Source: Frigoriglobus tundricola
GTDB lineage: Bacteria > Planctomycetota > Planctomycetia > Gemmatales > Gemmataceae
Length of the DNA: 64,000 nucleotides
NCBI RefSeq assembly: GCF_013128195.2
Contig: NZ_CP053452.2
Coordinates: 8,618,001 to 8,682,000, forward strand
Direction of reading: 5' to 3'
The translations under genes were made by a program, and so were the position numbers. The notes under the pieces are model-generated. The model was not told the DNA's origin, did not search any database, and was given only the letters and a program-made list of their open reading frames with translations. The stretch's first letter is position 1, and every line of letters starts with the position of its first letter. This document shows positions 53,317 through 62,190 of this stretch, in pieces.

Positions 53317-53531
53317 AAATCGATAACAGTCTCAAAAACCAGCAGCGGAGCGTCGATTGCGCTTCCACCTCATGGGTTATCGTACAGACTTCTCCCGCCG
53401 TGTCGAGGTTCGTTTCCCCCGGCCTTTTTTCCGGGTGTAGGACCGCATTTGCGTGCAGTTGGGGTTGGGCTACAACGGTGGGTGGCAAATCCCACTCTGA
53501 AGTTCGCCCCAAGTGCAAGGCAGGACGGCCG

Positions 53532-53909
53532 ATGGCGAAACGCAAACTGACGCCTGAGCAATTGGCGGCTGTGGAAGAACTCGCCAAGCAGTGGGGTAAA
53601 ATCGTTGCCAAGAACGCCTACGGCGAGGGCGGTCCGGCGCGCGATGTGGACTTCGACGAGATGGAGCAGATCGCCGCTGCGGCCACGCGGGGGCTGGCCC
53701 GAGGGACGCTCGAACACCTCACACAGCAACAAGCCCAACAACTCCCCACCGAGCTCTCGTGTCCCACGTGCCAGAAGCTCTGTTCGGTCCGAAGCCGATC
53801 CCGCGAGGTCGTCGCACGCGGGGCAACGATCACCCTTCACGAACCCGTCGCACACTGTCCCGCCTGCCGCCGGGACTTTTTCCCCCCAACGAACCAACCT
53901 CAAACTTGA
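53532..53909 (+). CDS. Transposase N-terminal part (ISKra4-like), 125 aa
   Basis: ATG at 53532. MAKRKLTPEQLAAVEELAKQ is a charged helix, then AAATRGLARGTLEHLTQQQ and a CxxC zinc ribbon (CPTCQKLC ... CPACRRDFF). The frame leaves the coding sequence at TTTTTCCCCCC (53877-53887) and stops at 53909. Removing one base there gives continuation into TNLKLDAHGYSPSVLAKIVH, the second part. So it is either a slippage-dependent fusion or a frameshifted gene. Confidence 0.8.
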   Translation: MAKRKLTPEQLAAVEELAKQWGKIVAKNAYGEGGPARDVDFDEMEQIAAAATRGLARGTLEHLTQQQAQQLPTELSCPTCQKLCSVRSRSREVVARGATITLHEPVAHCPACRRDFFPPTNQPQT

Positions 53910-55089
53910 TGCCCACGGGTACAGCCCCTCGGTACTTGCCAAGATCGTCCACGTCGGGGCCGTACTCCCGTCGTTCGAGTTGGCCGCCAAGACGCTCCGA
54001 CTGCTGGCCGAGGTGTCGATCAGTGGTCGGCACGTCGGGCGATTGACCGAAACCATTGGTGCCGAGTTGGCCGCCCGACGCGACGAACACGCCGAAGCCC
54101 ACCGGCGGCGTCAACTCGACGCGCAGGTTCCGAACGTGCCGAGCGTGGTGGCCGTTGAGGTCGATGGCGGTCGCTACCAGCGCCGCGCCGAGGGGCAAGG
54201 GTGTGGGGCGCGAGATCCGCATTGGCGCGAGGACAAGGTCGCGTGCCTGGTCACGTTGGAGGGTCCGACGTGCGAGACCGACCCACAACCCGAACCGCCC
54301 GAGTGCTTCCTCGACCGCAAGCACGTCGGGAACATGACGCAGTGCTCAGCCACTTGCGAGCCCACAATAGGAAGCGCATCCGCTGAATCGAAGGCCGTAG
54401 CCCAACCCGATGCGCACGCCTGGCAACCGGAGCGGTTGGTGCGCACGTGCGTGGCGACGACGCGCGACAGCGAAGCGTTCGGTCGATTGGTGGGTGCGGA
54501 AGCGCAGGCGCGGAACTTCGGGGCGGCGAGTCGTCGTGCGTTCGTGGGCGACGGCCAGGCGTACAACTGGGCGATCCAGACGCGCTGGTTCGCGGAGTAC
54601 GTGCCGGTGGTCGACTTCATCCACGTGCTGAGCTACGCGCGGCAAGCGGCGCGTGCGACCGGTGGAAGCGATGCCGAGCAGTGGGACCGATACGCGCGCT
54701 GGATGCGGGGGTGCTGGCAGGGTCGGGTGTCCGAGGTACTCGGGGAGATGGATCGTGAGCAAGAACGGATCGGCGAGCCACCGGAGGGCGCCGAGGACAC
54801 GGACGGACGCGTGGTGCTGGCACGTGCGCGTGGGTACTTGAGGAATAACGCGGAGCGCATGAAGTACCCGGAGTACCGCAAGGCCGGTCTGCCGGTAACG
54901 AGTTCGTGGGTGGAGTCGTTGATCAAGGAGATCAACTACCGAGTCAAGGGCACCGAGAAATTCTGGAACGAGGACGGGGCCGAAGCGGTGCTGCAAGTGC
55001 GCGCCGCCGCGCTAAGCGACGATGAACGGCTCGATAAGTACCTCGCCGCTCGTCCCGGGTCCCCATTCCAGCGGCGAGCGGCGGCCTGA
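53888..55089 (+). CDS. Transposase catalytic part (ISKra4-like), about 400 aa
   Basis: Frame used downstream of the T5C6 run. ISKra4-type core: VVAVEVDGGRYQRRAEGQG with the first Asp, DPHWREDKVACLVTLEGPTC, FVGDGQAYNWAIQTRWFAEY with the second acidic site, VPVVDFIHVLSYARQAARAT, and LPVTSSWVESLIKEINYRVK followed by GTEKFWNEDGAEAVLQVRAA. No ATG-based start in this frame fits; expression probably requires frameshifting or slippage at 53877-53887. Confidence 0.8.
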
Positions 55090-55261
55090 TACATACCCGG
55101 TCTTACACCCCTTTTTTCCAAGCGTTCCAGGGATCGCACGGCGTTCCGTGGCGGGTTCCGTGTTATTCCGTGTCTCAATTTCGGTCGCGACGCGAGCGGA
55201 TACCCGGATGTGCCACCGCAGGATAAACTTCCTGGGTCGTCAATCCCGTTGGACTATTGGC

Positions 55262-55795
55262 TCATGAGGCCGTCGGGGTGGACAGGGGCAGGCCCAGTAG
55301 TGTGCGGACCATGCCCGCAACGCCGACCTTGTTGTATGCCCATTGGAAGACGGCAACGTACTGGTGGAGGTAGTGCTTGCTGATCCCGCGGAACGGTCGC
55401 AGGAACGTGCGGAGGGCCGCCCACAGGCCCTCGAGCGTGTTATCGTGGACCTCGCGGATCCCGTCCCCGTCGTCATCCCGAGCCCACTCCCGTTGGCCCG
55501 GGGTGTGGTTCACCGTGGCATGCCCGCGGCCCTCCGCGGACAGCCGCGCGTACCCCGACCACTCATCCGTGTATACGGTCGCGCCATCATCGGTATGTTC
55601 GGTCACGAACGCGATCAGGGTCTCCTGGTCCGTTCGTTCGACGACCTCCAGGACGATGGCCCCGGTGTCCCGGCTCACCACCCCGACCACCGGCGGGCGG
55701 TCGTTGGCGAAGTTCCCGTGCCCGCGCCGCTTGTTGGCCCGGCGTCGGGGCGGGTCGTCCGGGTTCGGGTGCCGGACCCCTTTTTTCCCCCGCAT
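55262..55795 (-). CDS. IS1595-like transposase, C-terminal (catalytic) part
   Basis: DDE-type ISXO2-like core: RRRANKRRGHGNFANDRPPV and VGVVSRDTGAIVLEVVERTD, TVYTDEWSGYARLSAEGRGH with the second Asp, HATVNHTPGQREWARDDDGD and NTLEGLWAALRTFLRPFRGI with the catalytic Glu. ATG at 55795 overlaps the first part; the natural product is probably a fusion formed by slippage on GGGGGAAAAAAGGGG (minus strand, near 55781-55792). Confidence 0.85.
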   Translation of the reverse strand: MRGKKGVRHPNPDDPPRRRANKRRGHGNFANDRPPVVGVVSRDTGAIVLEVVERTDQETLIAFVTEHTDDGATVYTDEWSGYARLSAEGRGHATVNHTPGQREWARDDDGDGIREVHDNTLEGLWAALRTFLRPFRGISKHYLHQYVAVFQWAYNKVGVAGMVRTLLGLPLSTPTAS

Positions 55796-56210
55796 TCTGG
55801 AACATCTCGTCCGCTTCGGTCTCCGAGCCGGGGATCGCGCCGACCTGCGTGGCGGCTCCCGCGGCGCGTTCCTGGAACCGGTGCCGCAGATCCAGCAGGT
55901 GCATCCGATCGCACCCCAGTTCTCGCGCCAGTTGAGCGGTCGGGGTTCCTTGCGCGAACCCGCGGAAGATCAGAACCCACTGGGCCGGGGGCCGACGGGT
56001 GCCGTGGAGCGGGGTTCCGGTGTACGCATTGAACACCCGACCGCAATGGGTGCATCGGTAGTCCAGGACCGGTGCCCGATGCCGGGCCTGAACCCCCATC
56101 CCATCGGACCGGTGGCACCGCGGGCACGACAGACCGTCGGGGTGCAGCAAATCGACCAGATACCGGTAGCACGCGCCTGGGTCCATCAGGTCCACGATCG
56201 GGAAGTCCAT
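55587..56210 (-). CDS. IS1595-like transposase, N-terminal part
   Basis: ATG at 56210 with GGGAG upstream. MDFPIVDLMDPGACYRYLVD, then a zinc ribbon with CPRCHRSDGMG and CTHCGRVFNAYTGT, LARELGCDRMHLLDLRHRFQ, and TEADEMFQNAGEK before the frame leaves the gene. TEADEMF carries the first catalytic Asp. The rest of this frame (RGPAPEPGRPAPTPGQQAAR) is non-coding in character, supporting a frameshift or slippage to the second part. Confidence 0.85.
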   Translation of the reverse strand: MDFPIVDLMDPGACYRYLVDLLHPDGLSCPRCHRSDGMGVQARHRAPVLDYRCTHCGRVFNAYTGTPLHGTRRPPAQWVLIFRGFAQGTPTAQLARELGCDRMHLLDLRHRFQERAAGAATQVGAIPGSETEADEMFQNAGEKRGPAPEPGRPAPTPGQQAARARELRQRPPAGGRGGEPGHRGHRPGGRRTNGPGDPDRVRDRTYR

Positions 56211-56331
56211 CTCCCGGCCTCCAAAACCACGGCTACCGAACACCGGCGTACTCTAACGCTCGACCGGGGAATGGGAAAAGACCAGTTCCACCCCGACGGC
56301 CTCATGAGCCGGACTATTTTGTCGGCATCCC

Positions 56332-56514
56332 GTGGCCGGGGAAAACCTAATACCGCGCCGCCCTGTGATCTACGTCAAAACGGCGCGCTTGTGTGGCTGG
56401 GTGGCGAAGGCACGTGAGAGCGTCGAAGCGATTCGTGCCTGTGGCGGGACCGACACCTTATTGAAGCGATTAGAACTGGTGGTCGAGATCATCGGTTCCG
56501 ATCCAGGATTGTAA
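56332..56514 (+). pseudogene. C-terminal fragment of an unknown protein, 60 codons
   Basis: KTARLCGWVAKARESVEAIR followed by ACGGTDTLLKRLELVVEIIG has protein-like helical composition, but the start lies in IS-adjacent sequence and no promoter or full gene is seen. It is probably the remnant of a gene cut by the IS1595-like insertion, or of the older IS target region. Confidence 0.3.
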
Positions 56515-56894
56515 TTGTAAGCCGGGGTGGTCCCGACGGGTCGCGGCGCGTCGCGGATGGGGCCGAGTGTGGGCGAGACTACGAGTTCGTCCGGGGGGAA
56601 CAGGACCGGGTGGCGCGGAGCAACATGCGAGTCTCCCGTGCGAGTGTGCTCGACGGAGGGTGACGCGCAACCGTTCCCCGCACCGGTGGGGTAATAAAGC
56701 CGAAAAAAGTCGCGCCCGGCGTGGGGAAACCGCCGGGCACCCGAGACGATCGGGGTAACGATTTTCGGCCACCCGCGCCAGTTCCAACAAATCCCGCCAC
56801 GATAGAAACGCGCACGCGCTGCGCGGAATCGTCGGGGCCGTTTCCCCGGTTGGAGACTTCGGGTAAACTCGGCTCATCCAGCCGGAGAGTGCCG
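56515..56894. other. Intergenic stretch upstream of the WD40 kinase
   Basis: No gene seen. Open frames on both strands are GC-rich shadows. The kinase ribosome site GGAGAGT is at about 56884. Confidence 0.4.
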
Positions 56895-59800
56895 ATGCAC
56901 GCCAACGAGTCCGGTCCGCGCGGCAATCCTGATGTCCCCGACACACCCGTGCCGGACCCGGCCACCCTCGCACAGAGTTCAACGATCGCGCGCGAACTGA
57001 TCCAGCGCATCGGCCCGCGGGGGCTCCCGGGCGTGCCCGGGTACGTACTCGAAGCCGAAATCGGCGCGGGCGGTATGGGCGTCGTGTACCGCGCCCAGGA
57101 ACTCGCGTTCGATCGCGCCGTGGCCATTAAACTGCTCCGGGAGCGCTATGCCGCGGACCCCGTGGCGGTGCGCCGGTTCCTCGAAGAGGCCCGGATCACT
57201 GGTCAGTTGCAGCACCCGGCCATTCCCCCCGTGCACCACATCGGCACGCTCGCCGATGGCCGGCCGTTCCTGGCCATGAAGCTGATCAAGGGCGAAACGC
57301 TCGACGCCCTGATCGAGCGCACGCCCGACGACCGCGGGCGGTTCGTCACGTCGTTCGTGCGGGTGTGTCAGGCGGTCGCCTACGCCCACGACCGCAAGGT
57401 CATTCACCGAGATTTGAAGCCGCAGAACGTGATGATCGGTGCGTTCGGCGAAGTGCAGGTGATGGACTGGGGGCTGGCCAAGGTGCTCACCGGGCAGCCC
57501 GAAGAAGTCGAGCCGAGCGGGGACCAGATATTCCGAACGGAAATCCGCCCGGACCGCGACTCCGACTCGGAGACGCAGGCCGGGAGCGTGCTGGGGACCC
57601 CGGCGTACATGTCCCCGGAGCAGGCCCGCGGCGAGGTGGCGCGGATCGACGAGCGCTCCGACGTGTTCGGCCTCGGCGCCGTCCTGTGCGCGATCCTCAC
57701 CGGCCAGCCGCCGTATTCGGGCCCGAACCCGATGGCCGTGCGTGTGATGGTGGTCCTCGGCGACACGTCCGCGTGCTTCGCGCGGTTGGACGCCTGCGAC
57801 GCCGACCCGGACCTCGTCATGCTCTGTAAGTGGTGCCTCGCTCAGGACCCCGAGGATCGGCCCCGCGACGCCGGCGCGGTGGCCCGAGCCGTGTCGTCGC
57901 ACCTGGCCGCCGCCGAGGAGCGCGCCCGGCAGGCGGAACTGACCCGCGTGCGCGGCGCGGAGGTGCGAAAACGCCGGCGCGTTCAGTTCGCCCTCGTCGG
58001 AACGTTGTCGCTGCTGGTGGCGGCCGGCGGGGTGGGGGCCGCGTTCGCCTCGCTCTGGCGCGCGTCGGAACGCGCCAAAGAGACGGCCGAACGCGCGACG
58101 GACGAGGCGCTCCGAGCAAAGGGAGAGGCCGTTCGGACACGGGACGAAGCCGAAGCCGCGCGGGACCGGCTGGCCACCGAGCAGAAGCTCACCGAAGCCG
58201 CCCGCGCCGACGCGGTTCTGCAGAAAGCGCTCGCGGACCGGGCACGCGAGGACGCGGTCCGGCAGAAGACGGACGCGGACAAGTTGCGTGAGGACGCGGT
58301 TCAGCAGAAGGCGACCGCAGAGGAGCTGCGCGAGGACGCGGTCCGGCAGAAGATGGCCGCAGACAAGGCCCGCGACGAATCCGTTCGGCAGAAGACGGCC
58401 GCAGACAAGCTGCGCGAGGAAGCGGTTCAGCAGAAGGTGGCCGCGGACAAGGCCCGCGACGACGCGCTCACACAAAAGCGCAACGCCGAGCGGGCCCGTG
58501 CGGGCGAAGCCGAGGCCCACGCCGCCGCCGAGGCGGAGCGCGCGAAGCTGGCGGTGGTCGAGTACGGGCGCACGCTCCAGGTCGCCGATCAGGAGTGGCG
58601 CGACAACAACGTGACCGCGGCCGTGGCGCTCCTGGCGGGAACCAAAGACGAGCACCGCGGCTGGGAGTGGCACTACGTCAACCGCCTGTGCCATTCCGAA
58701 CTCCTCGCCTTTTCGGGGCACGGCGACAAGGTCAGCGCGGCGGCGTTCAGCCCGGACGGCACGCGGATCGTCACGGCCGGCCACGACAAGACGGCGAAGG
58801 TCTGGGACGCGAAGACCGGGGCCGAACTCTTCACCCTCGCGGGCCACACGAAGGAGATCAGTTCCGTGGCGTACAGCGCGGACGGCGCGCGGATCGTCAC
58901 CGGGAGCTGGGACCACACGGCCAAGGTCTGGGACGCGCACCCGCGGACCGTGCCCCGCAAGGACGTCAAGGAACTGTTCACGCTCACGGGCCACACCGGG
59001 GAGGTGCTGTCCGTGGCGTTCAACCGCGACGGGACGCGCATCGTCACCGGGAGCCGGGACTTGACGGCCCGGGTCTGGGACGCGGGCCCCCGCACGCCCG
59101 GTAAAGAAGTCCTCACCCTGGAGGGGCGGCGCGTCGTCGTGTTCACCGCCGCCTTCAGCCCGGACGGCGCCCGGATCGTAACGGGCGGGGCGGACGCGGC
59201 GGCGCAGCTCTGGGACGCGACCACCGGCAAGAAGGGGCTCACGCTGATCGGGCACACGAACAGCGTATTTTCCGCGTCATTTAATGCGGACGGGACCCGC
59301 ATCGTCACCGGGAGCGCCGACCACACGGCGAAAGTGTGGGACGCGGCGACCGGTAAGGAGGCCCTCACCCTGGAGGGGCACACGAACTTCGTGACGTTCG
59401 CGGCGTTCAGCCCGGACGGGACCCGCATCGCGACCGCGAGCCTCGACACCACGGCGCGGGTGTGGGACGCGGCGGGGCTCGGCGGGCTCGGGCGCCCGCC
59501 CCACACGCCGGGGAAAGAGCGGCTCGTCCTCCGGGGGCACACGGAGCGCGTGTTCGCCGCGGCCTTCAGCCCGGACGCGAAGCGCATCGTGACGTGCAGC
59601 TACGACCGGACGGCCCGGGTGTGGGACGCGACCGCGGGGAAGGAACGGCTCACCCTCCGGCACCCGCACGTCGCGGTCTCCGCGTCGTTCAACGCGACCG
59701 GGTCGCGGGTGCTGACCGGCCACAGCGACAAGTCGGCGAAGGTGTGGGACACGGCCACCGGTGCGGAGCTGTTCACCTTCAAAGCGCCCGCGAGCACCGT

Positions 59801-60572
59801 GTTTTCCGCGTTCAGCGCGGACGGCGCGTGGGTCGTGACCGGCGGTTCGGACTCCGTCGCGCGGGTGTGGGACGTAGGGAGCCCGCCGCGTGTGCCCGAG
59901 AAGGAGGCACTCGCCCTCAGCGGCCACAAGGGCGAGGTGGTGTTCGCGGGGTTCAGTCCGGACGGCACGCGGATCGTCACCGGGAGCGCGGATCGGACCG
60001 CGAAGCTCTGGGACGCCAGGACCGGCGCCGAACTGCTCACCCTCGTCGGACACACGAGCGCCGTCCGGTCCGCGGGGTTCAGTCCGGACGGGTCGCTCGT
60101 CCTCACGAACGAGCAGAACCGGACGAACAAGCTGTGGGACGCAAAAACCGGGAAGCTGCGGCTCGCCCTGCCCGGCCAACCGGGGCGGGTGAGCGCGGCG
60201 TCGTTCAGCCCGGACGGGACGCGGGTCGTCACCGGCGCCGGGGACCGGGCCGCGAAGGTATGGGACACAAGGACCGGCAAAGAGGTGCTCGCGCTCCGCG
60301 GGCACGTGAGTAGCGTGTGGTCGGCGTCGTTCAGCGCGGACGGCACGCGGATCGTGACCGGCAGCTCCGACCAAACGGCGAAGGTGTGGGACGCCAGGAC
60401 CGGCGCCGAGCTGCTCACCCTTAAGGGGTACGTCACCGGGATGTTCGTCACGTTCAGTCCCGACGGGTCGCACGTCTTGACGAGCAGTTCGAACGCGACC
60501 CTGGTGTGGGACGGGCGCCCGGTGAGCCCGCTCCCCGCGCCGAAGGGACCGGCGCAGGTGCCCGAGAAGTAA
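56895..60572 (+). CDS. Receptor Ser/Thr kinase with coiled coil and 14 WD40 repeats, 1225 aa
   Basis: ATG at 56895, GGAGAGTGCCG upstream. Kinase domain: IGAGGMGVVY loop, AIK Lys79, HRDLKPQN (171-178), DWG (191-193), AYMSPEQ. A membrane span follows at about 355-375 (LVGTLSLLVAAGGVGAAFAS) and then about 150 residues of coiled coil built of near-identical units like KLREDAVQQKATAEE. The rest is 14 WD40 repeats (for example SPDGTRIVTGSADRTAKLWD), i.e. two seven-bladed propellers. Planctomycete receptor kinase; the propellers probably bind ligands or partners outside. Confidence 0.92.
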   Translation: MHANESGPRGNPDVPDTPVPDPATLAQSSTIARELIQRIGPRGLPGVPGYVLEAEIGAGGMGVVYRAQELAFDRAVAIKLLRERYAADPVAVRRFLEEARITGQLQHPAIPPVHHIGTLADGRPFLAMKLIKGETLDALIERTPDDRGRFVTSFVRVCQAVAYAHDRKVIHRDLKPQNVMIGAFGEVQVMDWGLAKVLTGQPEEVEPSGDQIFRTEIRPDRDSDSETQAGSVLGTPAYMSPEQARGEVARIDERSDVFGLGAVLCAILTGQPPYSGPNPMAVRVMVVLGDTSACFARLDACDADPDLVMLCKWCLAQDPEDRPRDAGAVARAVSSHLAAAEERARQAELTRVRGAEVRKRRRVQFALVGTLSLLVAAGGVGAAFASLWRASERAKETAERATDEALRAKGEAVRTRDEAEAARDRLATEQKLTEAARADAVLQKALADRAREDAVRQKTDADKLREDAVQQKATAEELREDAVRQKMAADKARDESVRQKTAADKLREEAVQQKVAADKARDDALTQKRNAERARAGEAEAHAAAEAERAKLAVVEYGRTLQVADQEWRDNNVTAAVALLAGTKDEHRGWEWHYVNRLCHSELLAFSGHGDKVSAAAFSPDGTRIVTAGHDKTAKVWDAKTGAELFTLAGHTKEISSVAYSADGARIVTGSWDHTAKVWDAHPRTVPRKDVKELFTLTGHTGEVLSVAFNRDGTRIVTGSRDLTARVWDAGPRTPGKEVLTLEGRRVVVFTAAFSPDGARIVTGGADAAAQLWDATTGKKGLTLIGHTNSVFSASFNADGTRIVTGSADHTAKVWDAATGKEALTLEGHTNFVTFAAFSPDGTRIATASLDTTARVWDAAGLGGLGRPPHTPGKERLVLRGHTERVFAAAFSPDAKRIVTCSYDRTARVWDATAGKERLTLRHPHVAVSASFNATGSRVLTGHSDKSAKVWDTATGAELFTFKAPASTVFSAFSADGAWVVTGGSDSVARVWDVGSPPRVPEKEALALSGHKGEVVFAGFSPDGTRIVTGSADRTAKLWDARTGAELLTLVGHTSAVRSAGFSPDGSLVLTNEQNRTNKLWDAKTGKLRLALPGQPGRVSAASFSPDGTRVVTGAGDRAAKVWDTRTGKEVLALRGHVSSVWSASFSADGTRIVTGSSDQTAKVWDARTGAELLTLKGYVTGMFVTFSPDGSHVLTSSSNATLVWDGRPVSPLPAPKGPAQVPEK

Positions 60573-60685
60573 AGGGTTGGTAGGACACGGGTTGGGATAA
60601 CTTCAATCCAACAGCCGCTGTCGAACGCCCCTGGTGGCACGCGCCGCACGTCACGGATGGACGCCGGCATGGGCTACTCAATAGT

Positions 60686-60790
60686 ATGAGCGGCGGGCGC
60701 ATCGACCTGCGTACCATCACCGAAAACTGGGAAGAAGTGCTGCGCATGGCGGCGCCCATCCGTGACGTGCGACACCATCGGGGGAAGTGA
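60686..60790 (+). pseudogene. Tn3-family transposase scrap, 34 aa
   Basis: MSGGRIDLRTITENWEEVLR and MAAPIRD match the GRIDxRxIxENWxEILRLAAxIR motif of Tn3 TnpA, then the frame ends. Too short to be functional. It marks former Tn3-type transposition beside the kinase. Confidence 0.55.
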
Positions 60791-60797
60791 CGAGTCC

Positions 60798-61400
60798 GTG
60801 TGCGCCACCCGGACTGAAGCAGCAGTTGCGGCGCGGGAGGTGGTCGGGAAGCAGTATGCAAAGAACGCCTGGCTCCTTCCCTTGGCTACCGTGCGGATAC
60901 CCCCGCTCCTGACCATCCACATGTGCCCCGTCTACGTCGTCATTGCGATGGGCGGCTTCGTTCTGTTCACCCGCCACGCGATCCTGGGGTGGCTCGCCGG
61001 CGAGGTGTGGTTCGACGATCGGTTTCGGCAGGTGCTGATGCGGAATTCTGGCGGCGATGCGACGGCCGTAATCATCACTCTCTTTCGTGCGGCACGAGCG
61101 GTCGAGGCCGCTGACCACCATCCCCGCTGGGTGCGCACTCTTCTTCTACATCGCCTCTTGAAGCCTGGCCCTTCGGCGGGAAGGATGACGGCCCCGTTCA
61201 ACGGTGGCCCCGACAGGCTGCGGTGGTCGCATCCGGTCCGCCGCGGCGTCCCCCCACCGCCTTTTCTCCTCTCCCACCCCAGTCGCCGCCTCGCGAGGGT
61301 AGCGGAGGCCCCCGAAAGCGAACAAACCGGCGGTCAGGGGCCGCCGGCGTTGCGGCAGGCTGCGGGCTTAGACGCCGCGCACCCTTGGCCGCCGCGTTAG
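60798..61400 (+). CDS. Possible membrane protein, 200 aa
   Basis: Frame from GTG 60798. The first half reads as protein (LLTIHMCPVYVVIAMGGFVL, EVWFDDRFRQVLMRNSGGDA, AVIITLFRAARAVEAADHHP) with one membrane segment. From about 61150 on, composition becomes Pro/Arg-rich and less protein-like, so the true end may be earlier or the gene decayed. No ribosome site seen. Confidence 0.35.
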   Translation: MCATRTEAAVAAREVVGKQYAKNAWLLPLATVRIPPLLTIHMCPVYVVIAMGGFVLFTRHAILGWLAGEVWFDDRFRQVLMRNSGGDATAVIITLFRAARAVEAADHHPRWVRTLLLHRLLKPGPSAGRMTAPFNGGPDRLRWSHPVRRGVPPPPFLLSHPSRRLARVAEAPESEQTGGQGPPALRQAAGLDAAHPWPPR

Positions 61401-61760
61401 TTTGGAGCCAAGGGGCCGAAGCGAAGCGAGCAACCGTACAGTGTCTTTCCCGCACGAGCGTCACTTCCGGACACATCGGGCTTATCAATCTTGTGAGCCG
61501 CGTCTAATGCGTCTGGTGGGTCGCTCATGTCGCAAGTCACGCCCGCGATCGTCGCATGCTTTCTTCCGGCCGCTGCCCACCCTGCGTCTCGGGGGAGGGT
61601 GGAATCGGGCTCGTCGCGGACGGACATGAGCCAGTGAACCTCTTTCACAGCAGCCGGGCGGTTGTGTTCGCCCTTGGCGAGTGAAACCCTGGGTGCCGTC
61701 GATAGTGACGCACCGGTCATTGCGGCGCTTGCGATACCAGAGTTTACGGGGACGGGCCAT
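61397..61760 (-). pseudogene. N-terminal remnant of a tyrosine integrase
   Basis: ATG at 61760: MARPRKLWYRKRRNDRCVTI and DGTQ, then a frame change into VSLAKGEHNRPAAVKEVHWL and MSVRDEP. This pair is the typical N-terminus of planctomycete integrases (DNA-arm-binding part). No catalytic domain follows. It lies 150 bp from a truncated tRNA-Pro. Confidence 0.6.
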
Positions 61761-61910
61761 GTGCGGGTTCCTCGGGGTGCGAGGTGGGAACCGCTGGCGA
61801 TTTCGAGGAGTTCCGTGTCAAATGCTACGCAGACGGGGTGGCCGATCGGCAGAAAGTGCTAGGATTTCAGGGTTTTTCAGTGCTGTCTTTGGGAGGGCAA
61901 ACTTGTCCAC

Positions 61911-61957
61911 CCCTTGTACCCCAACCAAGCGCGCTAGCCAGACTGCGCTACGGCCCG
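61911..61957 (-). tRNA. 3'-truncated tRNA-Pro fragment
   Basis: On the minus strand from 61957: acceptor CGGGCCG, D arm AGCGCAGTCTGGCTAGCGC, and anticodon arm with GGG, followed by ACAAGGGG and then unrelated sequence. Compared with the intact tRNA-Pro (53242-53316) it differs at several bases and lacks the T arm and 3' acceptor. Not functional; likely an integration scar. Confidence 0.75.
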
Positions 61958-62190
61958 ATACTTCGACACGAGCGCTGTAACCCTTCCGGCCCCGAACGGC
62001 AGCCGCGATTCAGTTACAGCCCCGTTCCGGTGGCGCCGGGGACGGCGCCGGTCGCACCCCCGAACGCTCCGTCAATCCCTTGCAACTCCCCACGGGCACG
62101 GTTAGCCTAACCTCAATCGCACCAACGAAACGACACTCGCCACCGTTCTCGTGTTATAGCCCCTCACTCACCCACGGTTCGGGGGAACCG
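61958..62190. other. Intergenic stretch upstream of the secreted protein gene
   Basis: No gene seen. Promoter region of the 62191 gene; ribosome site GGGGGAACCG. Confidence 0.4.

Larger units (their letters stand above)
53433..55110. mobile_element. ISKra4-like insertion sequence, 1678 bp
   Basis: Imperfect terminal inverted repeats start GGGTGTAGGACCG at 53433 and GGGTGTAAGACCG on the minus strand at 55110. Identical 9-bp flanks CTTTTTTCC at 53424-53432 and 55111-55119 are the target duplication. The transposase is in two frames joined at a T5C6 run. It inserted next to tRNA-Pro. The ends look intact, so the copy may be recent. Confidence 0.85.
55259..56310. mobile_element. IS1595-like insertion sequence, 1052 bp
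   Basis: Perfect 24-bp terminal inverted repeats at 55259-55282 and 56287-56310 (core TCATGAGGCCGTCGGGGTGG). The 8-bp target duplication GGACTATT flanks both sides (55251-55258 and 56311-56318), the expected length for IS1595. Transposase on the minus strand, in two frames joined at an A6 run. Confidence 0.9.

Noticed and set aside
58100-58500. Repeats in the kinase resembling a CRISPR array
   Set aside because: They are codon-level repeats of a coiled coil inside one long ORF; there are no unique spacers and no cas genes.
56979-59255. Long minus-strand ORF (758 aa) opposite the WD40 kinase
   Set aside because: Shadow produced by the GC-rich kinase; composition is Arg/Gly/Pro-rich with no motif, and no ribosome site.
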